Source: Membranipora membranacea
Lineage: Eukaryota > Bryozoa > Gymnolaemata > Cheilostomatida > Membraniporidae
Length of the DNA: 60,000 bases
Direction: 5' to 3'
Assembly: GCA_914767715.1 (NCBI GenBank)
Contig: OU612066.1
Span: 16,437,001 to 16,497,000 of the forward strand
Part shown: piece after piece, positions 14,072 to 24,945 of the stretch
Position numbering within the stretch: the stretch's first letter is position 1
How the letters are laid out: the number at the start of each line of letters is the position of its first letter
The notes under the pieces: model-generated
The model's input: only the letters and a program-made list of their open reading frames with translations
Databases searched by the model: none
What the model was told of the DNA's origin: nothing
Translations under genes and position numbers: made by a program

Positions 14072-14145
14072 CATAGGCATCTGGAGTTACAAGCATGTCC
14101 AGTATCAGTTGATACTGGACATGCTTGTAACTCCAGATGCCTATG
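14072..14145. repeat. Perfect 36-bp inverted repeat with 2-bp centre
   Basis: The left arm 14072-14107 (cataggcatctggagttaca... to ...agtatca) is followed by gt and then its exact reverse complement at 14110-14145. I see no mismatch. The flanks do not continue the symmetry. It lies in intergenic DNA between the CECR2-like and EGF-ligand genes. Confidence 0.95.
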
Positions 14146-17100
14146 CTTGTTGTTGGTCAGACCTGCGCAGAGAACCGACTCAATGGTTCAATGGTGGCAG
14201 AGTCACACCCGATCATTTTAGATATGAATTAGGCGGTTCTAATGGATTATACAAAACATAGTCAGTTAGCTAGTACGATGACTAGCAAGTGGTCAGGTTT
14301 GTAGACCGGTCGGTATCTAGATAAGTATCATAGTTCACATCATCATGATTGCCCATTGAATGCCGATTAAGCAGATCACAAATTAACTATTAGATATGAT
14401 ATAACAATTCTGTAAAGACGGTTATAAATAAAACTGTTAAACATACCACAATGATGATTTGCAGAGCTTTTACTGAAGTCTGCCAGGTAAGTAGATGTAG
14501 ATAAGGTTCAGTACTGTCACTCTGATAATTGCTACTACTCCATGTTCCATCCATGTAGTTGCCAGATTTGGTTGTGGTCACGTGTGACTTTTCCGAAGCC
14601 TGATTGGACTATCAATATTTACAATATGGTGATTGGCTCATGAATAACCCAAGTTCCAGACTCAAATATGAAAGTTTCTTTAGTTTTCTAAGAGGTTTTC
14701 GTATTTCCCGTGAAAACTTGCATTGCATAGTATCTTCAACCATATACTATGTAAAGTACCCCCAACTCCTTCTGTTCACTATGGAAGTTATATTCAACCT
14801 TGTTACCTTATATTATAGAGCATTGATCACAGTAAACAAGGAACTGACTCAGCATATTGTTTTGTTATTGTAATGTAATGCAGTTGTATCAAAATTTTGA
14901 TTCATCTATCAGTTTGCAGAGGTGTTTGGCCATGTTTGCTACATTAGTTTGCGATGGCTAGCTAGGCTAGGAAAGAGGTAAATATGCATGAGAGCCTTAA
15001 CACACTCCATATCTCAATTCCCTTTGCCTTATGATAATGCAAAAAATACTGCTATACCCTGGTTGGTCTGTGATCTTTCTCTCAATAAAAAACCGCATTA
15101 CCATTCTGAAAATGTAAAATGGATTGCCAGTCTGATCATGTAAATTTAATAACAAACTGTTTATACTATTCATTTTCATTTTTCAGTATTCTTAACGGTT
15201 GCTGCCATGCGCTGTAAGTGTGAGTTAATGTTAGGAAACTGTGTAAGACACAAAACAACTTTGAAATTGTTAGACAAATGTTTTAGCGCTTGATTTATCA
15301 TATTGATACCACCCATGGCCCATCCGTAATCTGCACAAGCTATCAATGAAGTTAGGCCAATGGCATTGCAACAGAAGGACTTCAGCTAATGTAGCAGGCT
15401 TCAAATGGGGAATTATGCACACCTGTTTATTGAACAGGAAACTCCCAAAACTTTAAAATAAAACTTTCAGATCTGTACATTTACATTGTTTTGTGCATAT
15501 TTGGCATACATTTGAAACCATCTCCATGTGAAAATTATGAGAAGCTATATCTTAAACGTCTACAGGTAACATGGCATGATCACAACAATCTCAGGGATTA
15601 CTCACTCAGCATTGAAGACTTGATAATAATATCTCTATCTAGTATGATACAGATACCTCCATGTACACGGCTGTCTAATAAGATGAGTGTCAGTTGATTT
15701 GTTTTCATTATGCATTAATAATGGTGGTTGGACATAATCTTCCGATGACTCATGGCAAGTCAAGTGATTGGGTGCCCCAGCAGTCAAGGTCAGAAGCTGT
15801 TATTGATACCACGTAGGCACCAACAGCTCTCAACATATCACAAATGTTTACCTATGACTTTGTCTTGTTTCACGTCTACTAGCATGTATGAGTTTTATCT
15901 AAATGACTTCAGTTCAGGATGACTATTTTCCATATAGAATCAAAGCTGCTATTAAAAGCATCCCCCTAATTTTCAACAAAAAATCATTCACCAACAGCTG
16001 TGACCATGCCACACAAGATTGTTACATGCACATGAACGTTTGGGAACGTTTGTTTGGGAAAACTTTACCTCTTCGCTAAAATAGTCAATAAAGCTACACA
16101 AGTATTTTTTATGGCAGGCAATAGGCTCTACAATTTGTTTACATGGTCATCTGCACAACTCTCACATGCAAAGCCTTGTCAGACATACCTATAAATTCTG
16201 GACATGACCTATACATTCTGGACCTTACATTATGGAACGGTTGTAAACTTTGAAACTTCCTTGACTTTTAAGACTTAGGAAATAATGATATGATTTTAAA
16301 CTGTCAGAGGTGCAAAATGTTGAAGTCACATTGCAATGTTGTACTGATATGAAAAACTGTTTTCTTCAAGTATGCGGATGTCCTGAGTATCTTAATAGTT
16401 CCCATCTCACATCCCTTCAACCAGTTGTAATTAGCGTAGGAGATGTGTGATCGGTTTAGTAACCTCGACTAGACACCAGAGAAACTTGCAGTTTAATACA
16501 GCGAGTCTTGTAATTCAAACAATTTGTAAGAGATATGATCGTCGAAAGTAAAGCTATACAATATATCACATTATTACTTATTACAACGTATTACAGCAGC
16601 TAAATTGTAGGCTATGAATCAGTATGACGTTATGATGGTACAATATTCAACTGGCTTAAAACTAGTAAATAATCCGTTAGAGCAAAAAGCAGATTCAGAG
16701 CTGATAATTCTGTGAGGAAAGTAATTAAGAAGACCAATAATTTAGAAAATCATGATATGTAAATCTTTTACAGATTTGGTAAAAAAAATTCATAGGTGGG
16801 GGTCTACAATAAAATAGACATACATAAAAAATTAGGGGGTAAAAATAAATAAATTTAGTATCAATGTTATTGCAAATTTTGCTGCGCTTTGATAAAAAAA
16901 TTGGAAGCGCTATAGCTCCATATTTGACACAACAAATAAAATCCAGCCAGATATTGTTGGAAGGGAGCATAGACATTGAGAAGTCAACAATTTTCCAGTC
17001 AAATCTTAAGATAATATCTGATAACTGAGTTAAATTCCCAATACGATCAGCTGACTATCAGGAGACCTTGACCTTGCCTAGGTTCTTCAATCGCATGGCT

Positions 17101-17238
17101 CGGCATCAAGGGAAGCACAGGTTTTCTGGCACACACCTGTTTATGGGCCCTGAGAGTTGTTACATGTAGTTGGTAGTAGATGGACAAACATCGTTCAGCG
17201 CGCAACAATTAGCCTAAGATCTATACGTTTTTAGATCG
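14146..17238. other. Intergenic plus probable 3' flank of the EGF-ligand gene
   Basis: No gene recognised. The right-hand part should include the 3' UTR of the minus-strand EGF-ligand gene that stops at 17239. The reading frame at 14604-14873 has no family signature. Confidence 0.45.
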
Positions 17239-20200
17239 TCATGCAGGTGGAAGTTCCGAGTTGTTGTTTTTCATTTCTTCCATTAGCAGCTCTTCCGTCT
17301 CACGGGTTTTGGTACTCTCCTGGAATCAAAGTGACAGACATTGTACAGATGCATAAACAACAATAGCGTTGAGTACCATAAAATTATCCGAGAAAATTTA
17401 GTTTGTTTGAGCTTGAACACAGCGTAAAATGTTTTGCAGATGATGTCCTTGGTTCTCGGTCCTTGTCCACGCCCTACCCTGACTAAGGACCTTATGCAAC
17501 CCTTTCACAAGTTGAGGTTCAACTGACATGGAGACATTTGACAAACAAAGAAAATTGATGAGACAGAACAAAAATAACTTGGAGAGACTTAGAAAAAAAC
17601 CTTTTGGGCAATTTTGCATTGTGTGAACGTGGTACTGGAACAGCGAAGAGCCAAAACTTGCATTTCGAAACAAATTAAAAAGGGAATTCAAGCAAGGAGG
17701 ATTGAGGGTGAAAAAGTGGTGAGAGAATATAGTGAGTGAGCAATAGTTGAGAATATACAGCAGATGTCTAGTCATGACATCGCGGGTCAACAAGAGCTGT
17801 GTATGGATAGCAAAGGCATAGGGACTCAGAAAAAAAACAGATTCATTCAGTGAAGCATTAAGAGCTATCCTACTTTCTTATGTGTAGTGTTACCTATCAT
17901 TTGATTGGACAAGGCCGTAGTTTAGAAAAATGGTAGGGTAGGCGCAAAAAACCTCGAGGGTGTGAAGTAGCACTAGGTTGGATGTTGTAAGCTCCTCCTG
18001 CAGAGTCTAGGGATAATCCCCAGCATCCAAAGCGTTTTAATAATATAATTAGCAAGTGGAAGTCCCAAATGAGCCGATTCTGACATGGCATATTCAATTA
18101 TAGCATTTTAAGGCTACTCCATTGAGCATTCTAGGGAAGGCAGAGCATTCCTGTTTCCCCTAGAACTATGGGCCTGTTGGCTCAAATATACTGGAGGCCC
18201 ATGAACAGTAAGTGGCAACATATATAGATAATGGGATTAAGGTGGGAATGTTATACGATCAAAGCTGAGCCTTTTGGGTATACCTATATAATTCATTGCG
18301 ACCAATTTAGGGGTAGTTCCTTTCGAACCAGGCCCAGCTGGGTTATCCTATAATTAAAAAGGTTGAATGAGCACACTGGAGTTAAAGATTACAACAAAAT
18401 CACACAAATAGAGAAAGGATATGGCAAAGTATTACCAAGCAAGAGTTGTGCACCCTCCATTCAAGGAAAGGCAACTCTTAAAATAGCAATTCTAAGGACA
18501 AATTTCATCTAAGCAAGTAAGGGGTAAACCATTACTCCTTAATCCAAGTATTGTCGGCACCTGCCTTATGCACCACTTCATGAGATCACAAATATTCATA
18601 CCACTGAGGTAAATACTATATTTACTTACTGTCAATGATCATGTGTAATAAACCTGCTTGATGGTTGATGTTGTACAAATAGCTTCCCAGGACAAGGCAC
18701 ACTACAGGGCTGAATCTTTATGAAGGGGAGGGGGTTAACGCATGAAACAGCTAAGGAAAACCAAATGGTGAAATACCATGAACAACCAATTCTATATAAA
18801 AACTTACGTGAGCTTCACCATTGGCGATTGTAGAACCGTTCTGGTTTTGGTTATTCAAGGATCGTTCTCGCATGAGTCTTTGATTAGTCTGCTCTTGCCT
18901 GCTCCGCAACCTGGGGATTGGAAAAGTATGATGTCTAAGTCAAGCCTAGTGGCAAGACGATCTCTGAATCATGAATAACATTTCAAAAGAGCTTGAAAAT
19001 GCCAGACCTACATTATTGGGACAGCCCAATATACAGCAAACAAAGAAAAAAGCTAAGATGGAAAATCTGTCACCTATCCAGCGCAATTACAACCACAAAT
19101 GTAAGTTTAAAGCATAATGTGCGCATATCTCCATTCAAACGGCAATATCAACTCATGAATTAATCCTTAAAAACATCTTAGCCTCCAATCGTCTACCCAA
19201 ATTATCAGAAAATGACAACATGTCGTCATCTACAAATTTGGACCATTCAAGCCAGGATCACACATACCACAAAGATTGGAGTACCTCCCAAACACATGAA
19301 AATAACAGTATTTTGATCTTAATCCGGAGTTATCTGTTCTTTATTTCTGAGAGGACAATTCCTTAGTTAAAAAAATGCCTCAAACCTAGATTTTTCTCAC
19401 CTGCATACAAGACACACAACTCCTACAAGCACCAGGCCGACAACAGCAGCAGCCGATACAATAGCCACAGTGTTGGCCCATTTGACTCCGTCTGTGCCTG
19501 TGGTGTCAATAGGTGCTGCTTAAAAAGAGGAAACAATGTCAAAGCTGAAAAGTGTCTGCATGCACAAAGATATACAAGAAAACACATAGGTAAAGAAACT
19601 TTGGCAGCCATTGGGCAATCAGCAAGGAGCAGCTGGTGTAAAGAGGTGGCGGGGATTCGACCATTCATAATTATTTGCTACTACTTGGTTGTTTGCTGAA
19701 TGGGTTTACCATTATATCTGGATGAAGTTACCTGTCCTTCTTTGATTGTTTAAATTGCCCAAAAGAGAAGAAATTCAACATAGTCAAGGTACTTATCAGA
19801 TTGTGTCGATTTATGTAGAAGAATGTACCCATGACTTAATAATACTATTAGCAACGGTAAGATGTCTTCCATTTTATCTACGCTTAACTGGATAAAAGAA
19901 CATATTATCTGATATGGATTGAGGCTGAGACACTTACGTTCTCTGTATCTTTTCTGACATTTTTTACCAGTATATTGTGACGTACATCTACAATAATAAA
20001 GAGCTTTGATTAGAAGCTAGAAGAAAGACACAAAAAACACAATAAAAGAGAATATTGGAATATACAACAACAGAGTTCCTCAAAAATAAATTTCATACAA
20101 TCTTCTTGGCACACTCTGCAGTTAAGGCTCCCTCAAAGGTGATATTAGCAGGAATATTGAATCCTACATGGTGTAAGTCTTTGAGTTTCATTTAGCCATC

Positions 20201-22368
20201 ATTCCATTGAAAAAAATCTGCTGTATGACACCAAATTATATGCCAATAATGTATAGGCGAAGATAAGGTTGGTCAAGCCATCAATTTTGTTAAGTAACCC
20301 CCCCCCCCTACCCATGTGCTAACTATGTGCACATTTGCTGTCTATATTAAATATAACCTGCAGGTGGCCAATTCAATATCACTGAAATTGCCACAGCAAA
20401 TTTGGCTAGAGCTTGTGAACAGAATTGATGTAAACCACATATTCCACATTTTAACCTCTAATTTCCACAGACTATTAACGATAATCTTGGCAATTCTTTT
20501 GTGCTTTCAGCGGAACTGACTCATCCCTCATTGATAAAAATTCAATTCTTGAGCAAACAGTGAAGAAGCGTGCCATGATGCTTGTGTTCACCCACTAATG
20601 ATCAATAACAAAAAGTTCAAAGCTGTGATTAGGCAAAAATGATGCTATTGGGAGTCATAAAAATCATTTATGAGGAATCTGATACCTCTGTGGTATCTAC
20701 CTGACATTGTGCTTAGACAAACTGTGGCATTTCATTCTGAGTGTGGTAATTATCAAGGTGAACATTGGGCATGTGTATACTAGGTACTGTGAGTATCCCA
20801 CAATGCACTTCTCCGGAATTCCCAGTATGATCAAACCAATGCTAACATATATGAGAAATTTCAGAGTTAACCAGAGACTATGGATATCTATCTATAGTCT
20901 CTGGGTTAGCTGCATCACAGAGTAAGGATTCTCTCACTGAGTGTTTGTATTTTGGGGGACATTTCCTACATGCCCTATTTTTCTTATAGTCATCACTGGG
21001 GTTACATTGGGACATTGGGACAAACGAGCAGAAATCAATTACTGACACGGGTTTAATTATATATGTTTCAACAGCTTGATTTTTACTTCATTTCATATGC
21101 AATGCTCTCTGCAACTGGATCTATATGCGTGGATATCAACGAAATAATAATTATACTTACACACAATATGTGTTCTGTGATTTATCAATCGTATTTAATT
21201 CCAGCTCACAGCGACCTTTATTCGCGCAGCGTAATTTGTTCGACTCCTCTTTCGAGCAGTTATATTTTTCTATATAATTTGGTAATTCTGTAGTGGTGGT
21301 TGTTGTTGTAGAAAAGTCATCGCCTGTGGAAGGTTCTGCTGGTTTTGAAGACCTGAGGCATGCACCTGAAAACAGAGACGATAATGTTGATATGATTCTG
21401 ATGGATTCTGTCCCATAACTTAGCAAGTAGTAAAATAACTTTCCCTTTTGAATGGCGCAAGGGATATTGGAGTAAATCAAAACCTTGACAACATCGGTCG
21501 GATTTGACCTTCATGGATTCCTCCATATTTATGTATAATGATCGATCTAAATTTTGCCAAAAACACAGAGATTAACCTAGAAGGATCGAAAACTAGTATA
21601 CCACATCTTAACATAATAAGAAATAAATAGATTGTTATTTTACTGACAGCATAAAAAGCGAACAATGATAAAAATAGATGTGGACAAAGACAGGTACTGT
21701 GTGTGCTGTGGGCGTTAGTCCATAAATACACTTTATGTTTGTTGGTATCCAGGGATGGGATTGATGTTGTCTGTTGCGATGGGTTATTTAGCTTGAACCT
21801 CAAAAGATAAAAAACCACAACAGCGGAAGCCAAATCCCATTCCCAGTTCATCTTGCCAATACCCAGGGCCTAGACAGTGCTGGAGAACTTGACAAACAAA
21901 CACATTATTGCTACGTAGGATTTTGGAAAACAGTTGACTTGAAAGTCTGAGCAAAACAACCATAAAAGGGTTTTGATGTCACAGGCAATACTGTGGTAAC
22001 CTGAAGGAATTATTTTTCGACAACATTCTACCAAAGTGACACAACCATGATTCATAGTATCCAAACTGATGATCACACCTATTTCCAGCCAAAGCATGAC
22101 AGTGCACATAGTGAATATAGAGACCTCAAATACCAGTTTAAATCCTCTCTATCAGGTATAGTGGTCATATCATATCAATGTGATCTGACAAAGCACACCT
22201 AGATTAGACAACCACTGCAACACAACCTCATGATCTTAATAGAAATTTACCACATAGGCTTGTTAGAATATATCAGACAAGAGTTGAACCAAATAGACCT
22301 TGACATATAAGCTTACCTTTCTCCAACTGAGTGAGAAATATAATGACCAGCACAATTCCTAAATCCAT
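17239..22368 (-). CDS. Membrane-anchored EGF-like (ErbB-ligand-type) growth factor precursor
   Basis: Six minus-strand exons: 22368-22317, 21365-21161, 19987-19938, 19515-19401, 18910-18808, 17319-17239. All phases fit, giving 201 residues. Exon 1 is a signal peptide (MDLGIVLVIIFLTQLEK). Exon 2 holds a Thr run (residues about 37-43) and EGF cysteines 1-4 (C54, C64, C70, C85). Exon 3 holds cysteines 5-6 (C87, C96) with YTGKKC, the usual Y-x-G-x-x-C end of an EGF domain. Exon 4 has a juxtamembrane stalk and one hydrophobic span (about 119-140). Exons 5-6 give a polar, charged tail of about 60 residues ending SELPPA. Signal peptide, one EGF domain, one membrane span and a short tail is the layout of shed EGFR/ErbB ligands (TGF-alpha, neuregulin, Spitz). 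The intron between Cys4 and Cys5 is also typical of that family (family knowledge). The alternative is an orphan single-EGF membrane protein. Ligand function is inferred; no receptor is in the window. Confidence 0.8.
20866..20910. repeat. Imperfect palindrome of about 45 bp
   Basis: The sequence gttaaccagagactatggat is followed after a few bases by atctatagtctctgggttag, its near reverse complement with one mismatch and one indel. It lies in the EGF-ligand intron between exons 2 and 3. Confidence 0.8.
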
Positions 22369-24713
22369 ACTAAACTGAAAGTCTTCAGTACGAGTCAAAA
22401 GGAGAATGCCGCTTCTAATCAGTGATTGCTGATAGTAAAAATGTAATATTCAAACGGTGAGACTCTGTAATCCTTTAGCTATCAGCAAGACAATTATCCT
22501 CAGATCATCAAATAGACGCCTTGTCTGTCTTTTAGTAGTGAGGCGAAGTTAGATGAAGATAGCCAACTGGTCGATCTCACAAGCCCGAGTAATATCATCT
22601 ATGTTAGAAAATGCTCCGCTTGTTGCTTGGTGGTCTGTATTGTCGGCTTAGACGAAGCTTGATAAAATATTTACAAGCATTCTTTCCTCTGTTGTTTTAT
22701 ATAAAGTTATCTGTGAGCACAGCAGGATGCTCTTTTATCTCGTACTTATAAAAAAATGACACAATTATCGATCGGTTCAAATCGACGCTGCTCTAGATAC
22801 CAGACACAGGCAGCTTATTTCTGAGAAAAAAGTTTCCAGAGCTTTATAAATATTCAAGTATAAAGTACCGAACTGTTTATGTCGGAGAAATACCGGTATA
22901 CTACAATGGAGTTAAGTGCTTTCTAAAGTAGATCTAAAGTTAAGATTGTTTCCAACCAGTATAAGTACAATGGACTGGCATCACTTTTAAACTGTTGACT
23001 TCCTGACGACAAATTAGTCTTGAAATTATTAACACTATGACATCGATGACGTTTTAATATTAAAATCTGTTGTATCCTTGACCTTTATGACGAAAAAAAT
23101 CTTTTTTTGATCAAAACCGGTTAGAATTTTGCATCCACTAACGCTTGCGTTGAATAATCATCAACACCCATCTTAAAAATTTTAATTCAAAAAATTCTCT
23201 AAAAATAACCACCTGAAATTATGCAGAGCGTTATTAACTAGGATCTAGGATGAAAATGAAACAGACTAGATCTTATAAATTAAGATGACTAAGCAGCATC
23301 GCTGTGAATAACCTCGTGCGCCCAGTAGTTACTAAAATTAGCTTCCAAGACTGGATAAGATTTGATTATTTTTATTGCCAGGCGGGGCAAAGCCTATTGA
23401 TCATCAATAAAGTCATCACAGAAAATAACTCAAATTGATACAATATAATCCTACTAGATGTAAAATACGATCTCAAAAATCATGGCAGATCCTGCTACTC
23501 CCAAGAAAATACAGCTATTTCACCATCAAAGGCGAATAAGTTGCGATGGTATAGTCATGACGTGGATAATAGTTTTTTATATGTGTTGTCATAGGCGCCA
23601 CGCCTTAAGATCAGAATTAAGCAAAGGATTTCCCTTTTGGCAGCATTCTCAAGGTTCCAATCTATTTCACAATCTAATCATTGAGGCCATTAAGATAACG
23701 CTAGGTAACATCTTATGGCTTCCGTTAGAAATTCTGTCTACAGCCGATGTAGAAAAGATATGACTGAGAGAAATCAGTTATCACCTTTGCTGACAGATAA
23801 CATGTAATTCAGCAGCTAGCCACTGTCAGGTAAGCGATAGACTCCCATAGAGCATCAAATTTTGCAAACTATCGGTGAATTGAAATGACACCTTCTCACC
23901 TTACACCTTTACTATCATCTAGACAGACTCTCTCACTGAACACAAAATGAGATATTACTATAACCACAAGTGCAGTGTAACAGTCTAAAGTCTTACAATA
24001 ATCTGAATATAATAAGAGAGCAACAACGCGTGGGTAGAGGGAGTAACTCCCATGGCAATTATCACTCAATCTTATTGAAACGGAAACAATAGTAACCGAT
24101 GATTGAGCGGAAGAAACACATGTTACATGTCCCAACACATAAGCTAAGATAATGACTCATGTTATGCGTAAATAAGAGAGCATTTCAAGGTATATTAAAG
24201 CCGGCTCACGTAATAGAGTAATGTAAATTCAGGACATGGTTTCAGAGGGGCATAATAATACTTACAAGTATTTTCCGCTACTCCATGATACTTATTCTCA
24301 AACCATAAGTATTACCAAGCTCGAGGTTTGCTATGAACGATATTTTCTAATGAACGCCTTCTCCATTACGATATCAGCTTCAGTTTTGAATCATTGACAA
24401 ACTCTCACTCTCTATATATATAGCCTAGTGCCAAGGAAAGTTTAGTATTTTGATTTGTCTCCTCAAGGTTGATTTAAATCTCCAAGTCATTGAATTGAAA
24501 GTCATTGGCCATAGATTCTTGGAAACAGCTTGACGAGGCATGCAGTTTACACTTGACAACTGCCATTCTTAATCTTTCCTGGAATCCCTCTCTAATTCAC
24601 AAAGGAACCTTTGCAGAACATATCTAAGCTCTCCTGAGTGATATATGGTATAGAGAATCTTGGTTTTGGGCCTCTATGTGACTTATTGGCGCGAATGACT
24701 TCATACATACACA
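22369..24713. other. Upstream region of the EGF-ligand gene, no gene recognised
   Basis: This stretch must hold the 5' UTR and promoter of the EGF-ligand gene. The 93-codon frame at 23482-23763 on the plus strand has no signature and no splice partner that I can see. Confidence 0.4.
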
Positions 24714-24945
24714 ATCGCTTCTCGGCCTATTGGCTAAGATCAAAGTGTCATGGCCAATGGCTGATTAGTGCCTGTTTCAGTTTCTGGCAGCTTGCTGCAC
24801 ACTTACGATTAGGAGGTCCACCATGGCCTCACCTCTAGGATGCATTCTAGTTTTCTAGGATGTATCACACTCTCAGCATGAGGACTTCGGGCAACTTGTG
24901 TCCCTCTTTAGGGGCAGCCCACCCTCTGTTTAGTCATAAACAGGG
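24714..24945 (+). mobile_element. SINE with a U2 snRNA-derived head (copy 1)
   Basis: From 24714 the sequence reads atcgcttctcggcctattgg ctaagatcaa, which is the 5' end of U2 snRNA (about 36 nt with one substitution and one inserted A). After that it leaves U2 and continues as an unrelated body of about 195 bp ending near gggcagcccaccctctgttt. A 15-bp direct repeat, CATACATACACAATC, flanks it at 24702-24716 and 24946-24960, overlapping the first bases of the head. This is the mark of target-primed retroposition. A second copy of head and body lies at 44734-44912. SINEs with U1/U2 heads are a known but rare class. The body similarity between the copies includes cctcacctctaggatg and ccctctttaggggcagccca. 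Confidence 0.85.

Noticed and set aside
17398-17793. 131-codon open frame on the minus strand
   Set aside because: It lies in the EGF-ligand intron between exons 5 and 6, with no signature and Phe/Leu-rich chance composition.
21477-21851. 124-codon open frame on the minus strand
   Set aside because: It lies in EGF-ligand intron 1, overlaps other frames, and has no domain or start context.
24714-24760. Functional U2 snRNA gene
   Set aside because: Only the first 36 or so bases match U2. The Sm site and the 3' stem-loops are missing, the body is shared with another repeat copy, and target duplications flank it.
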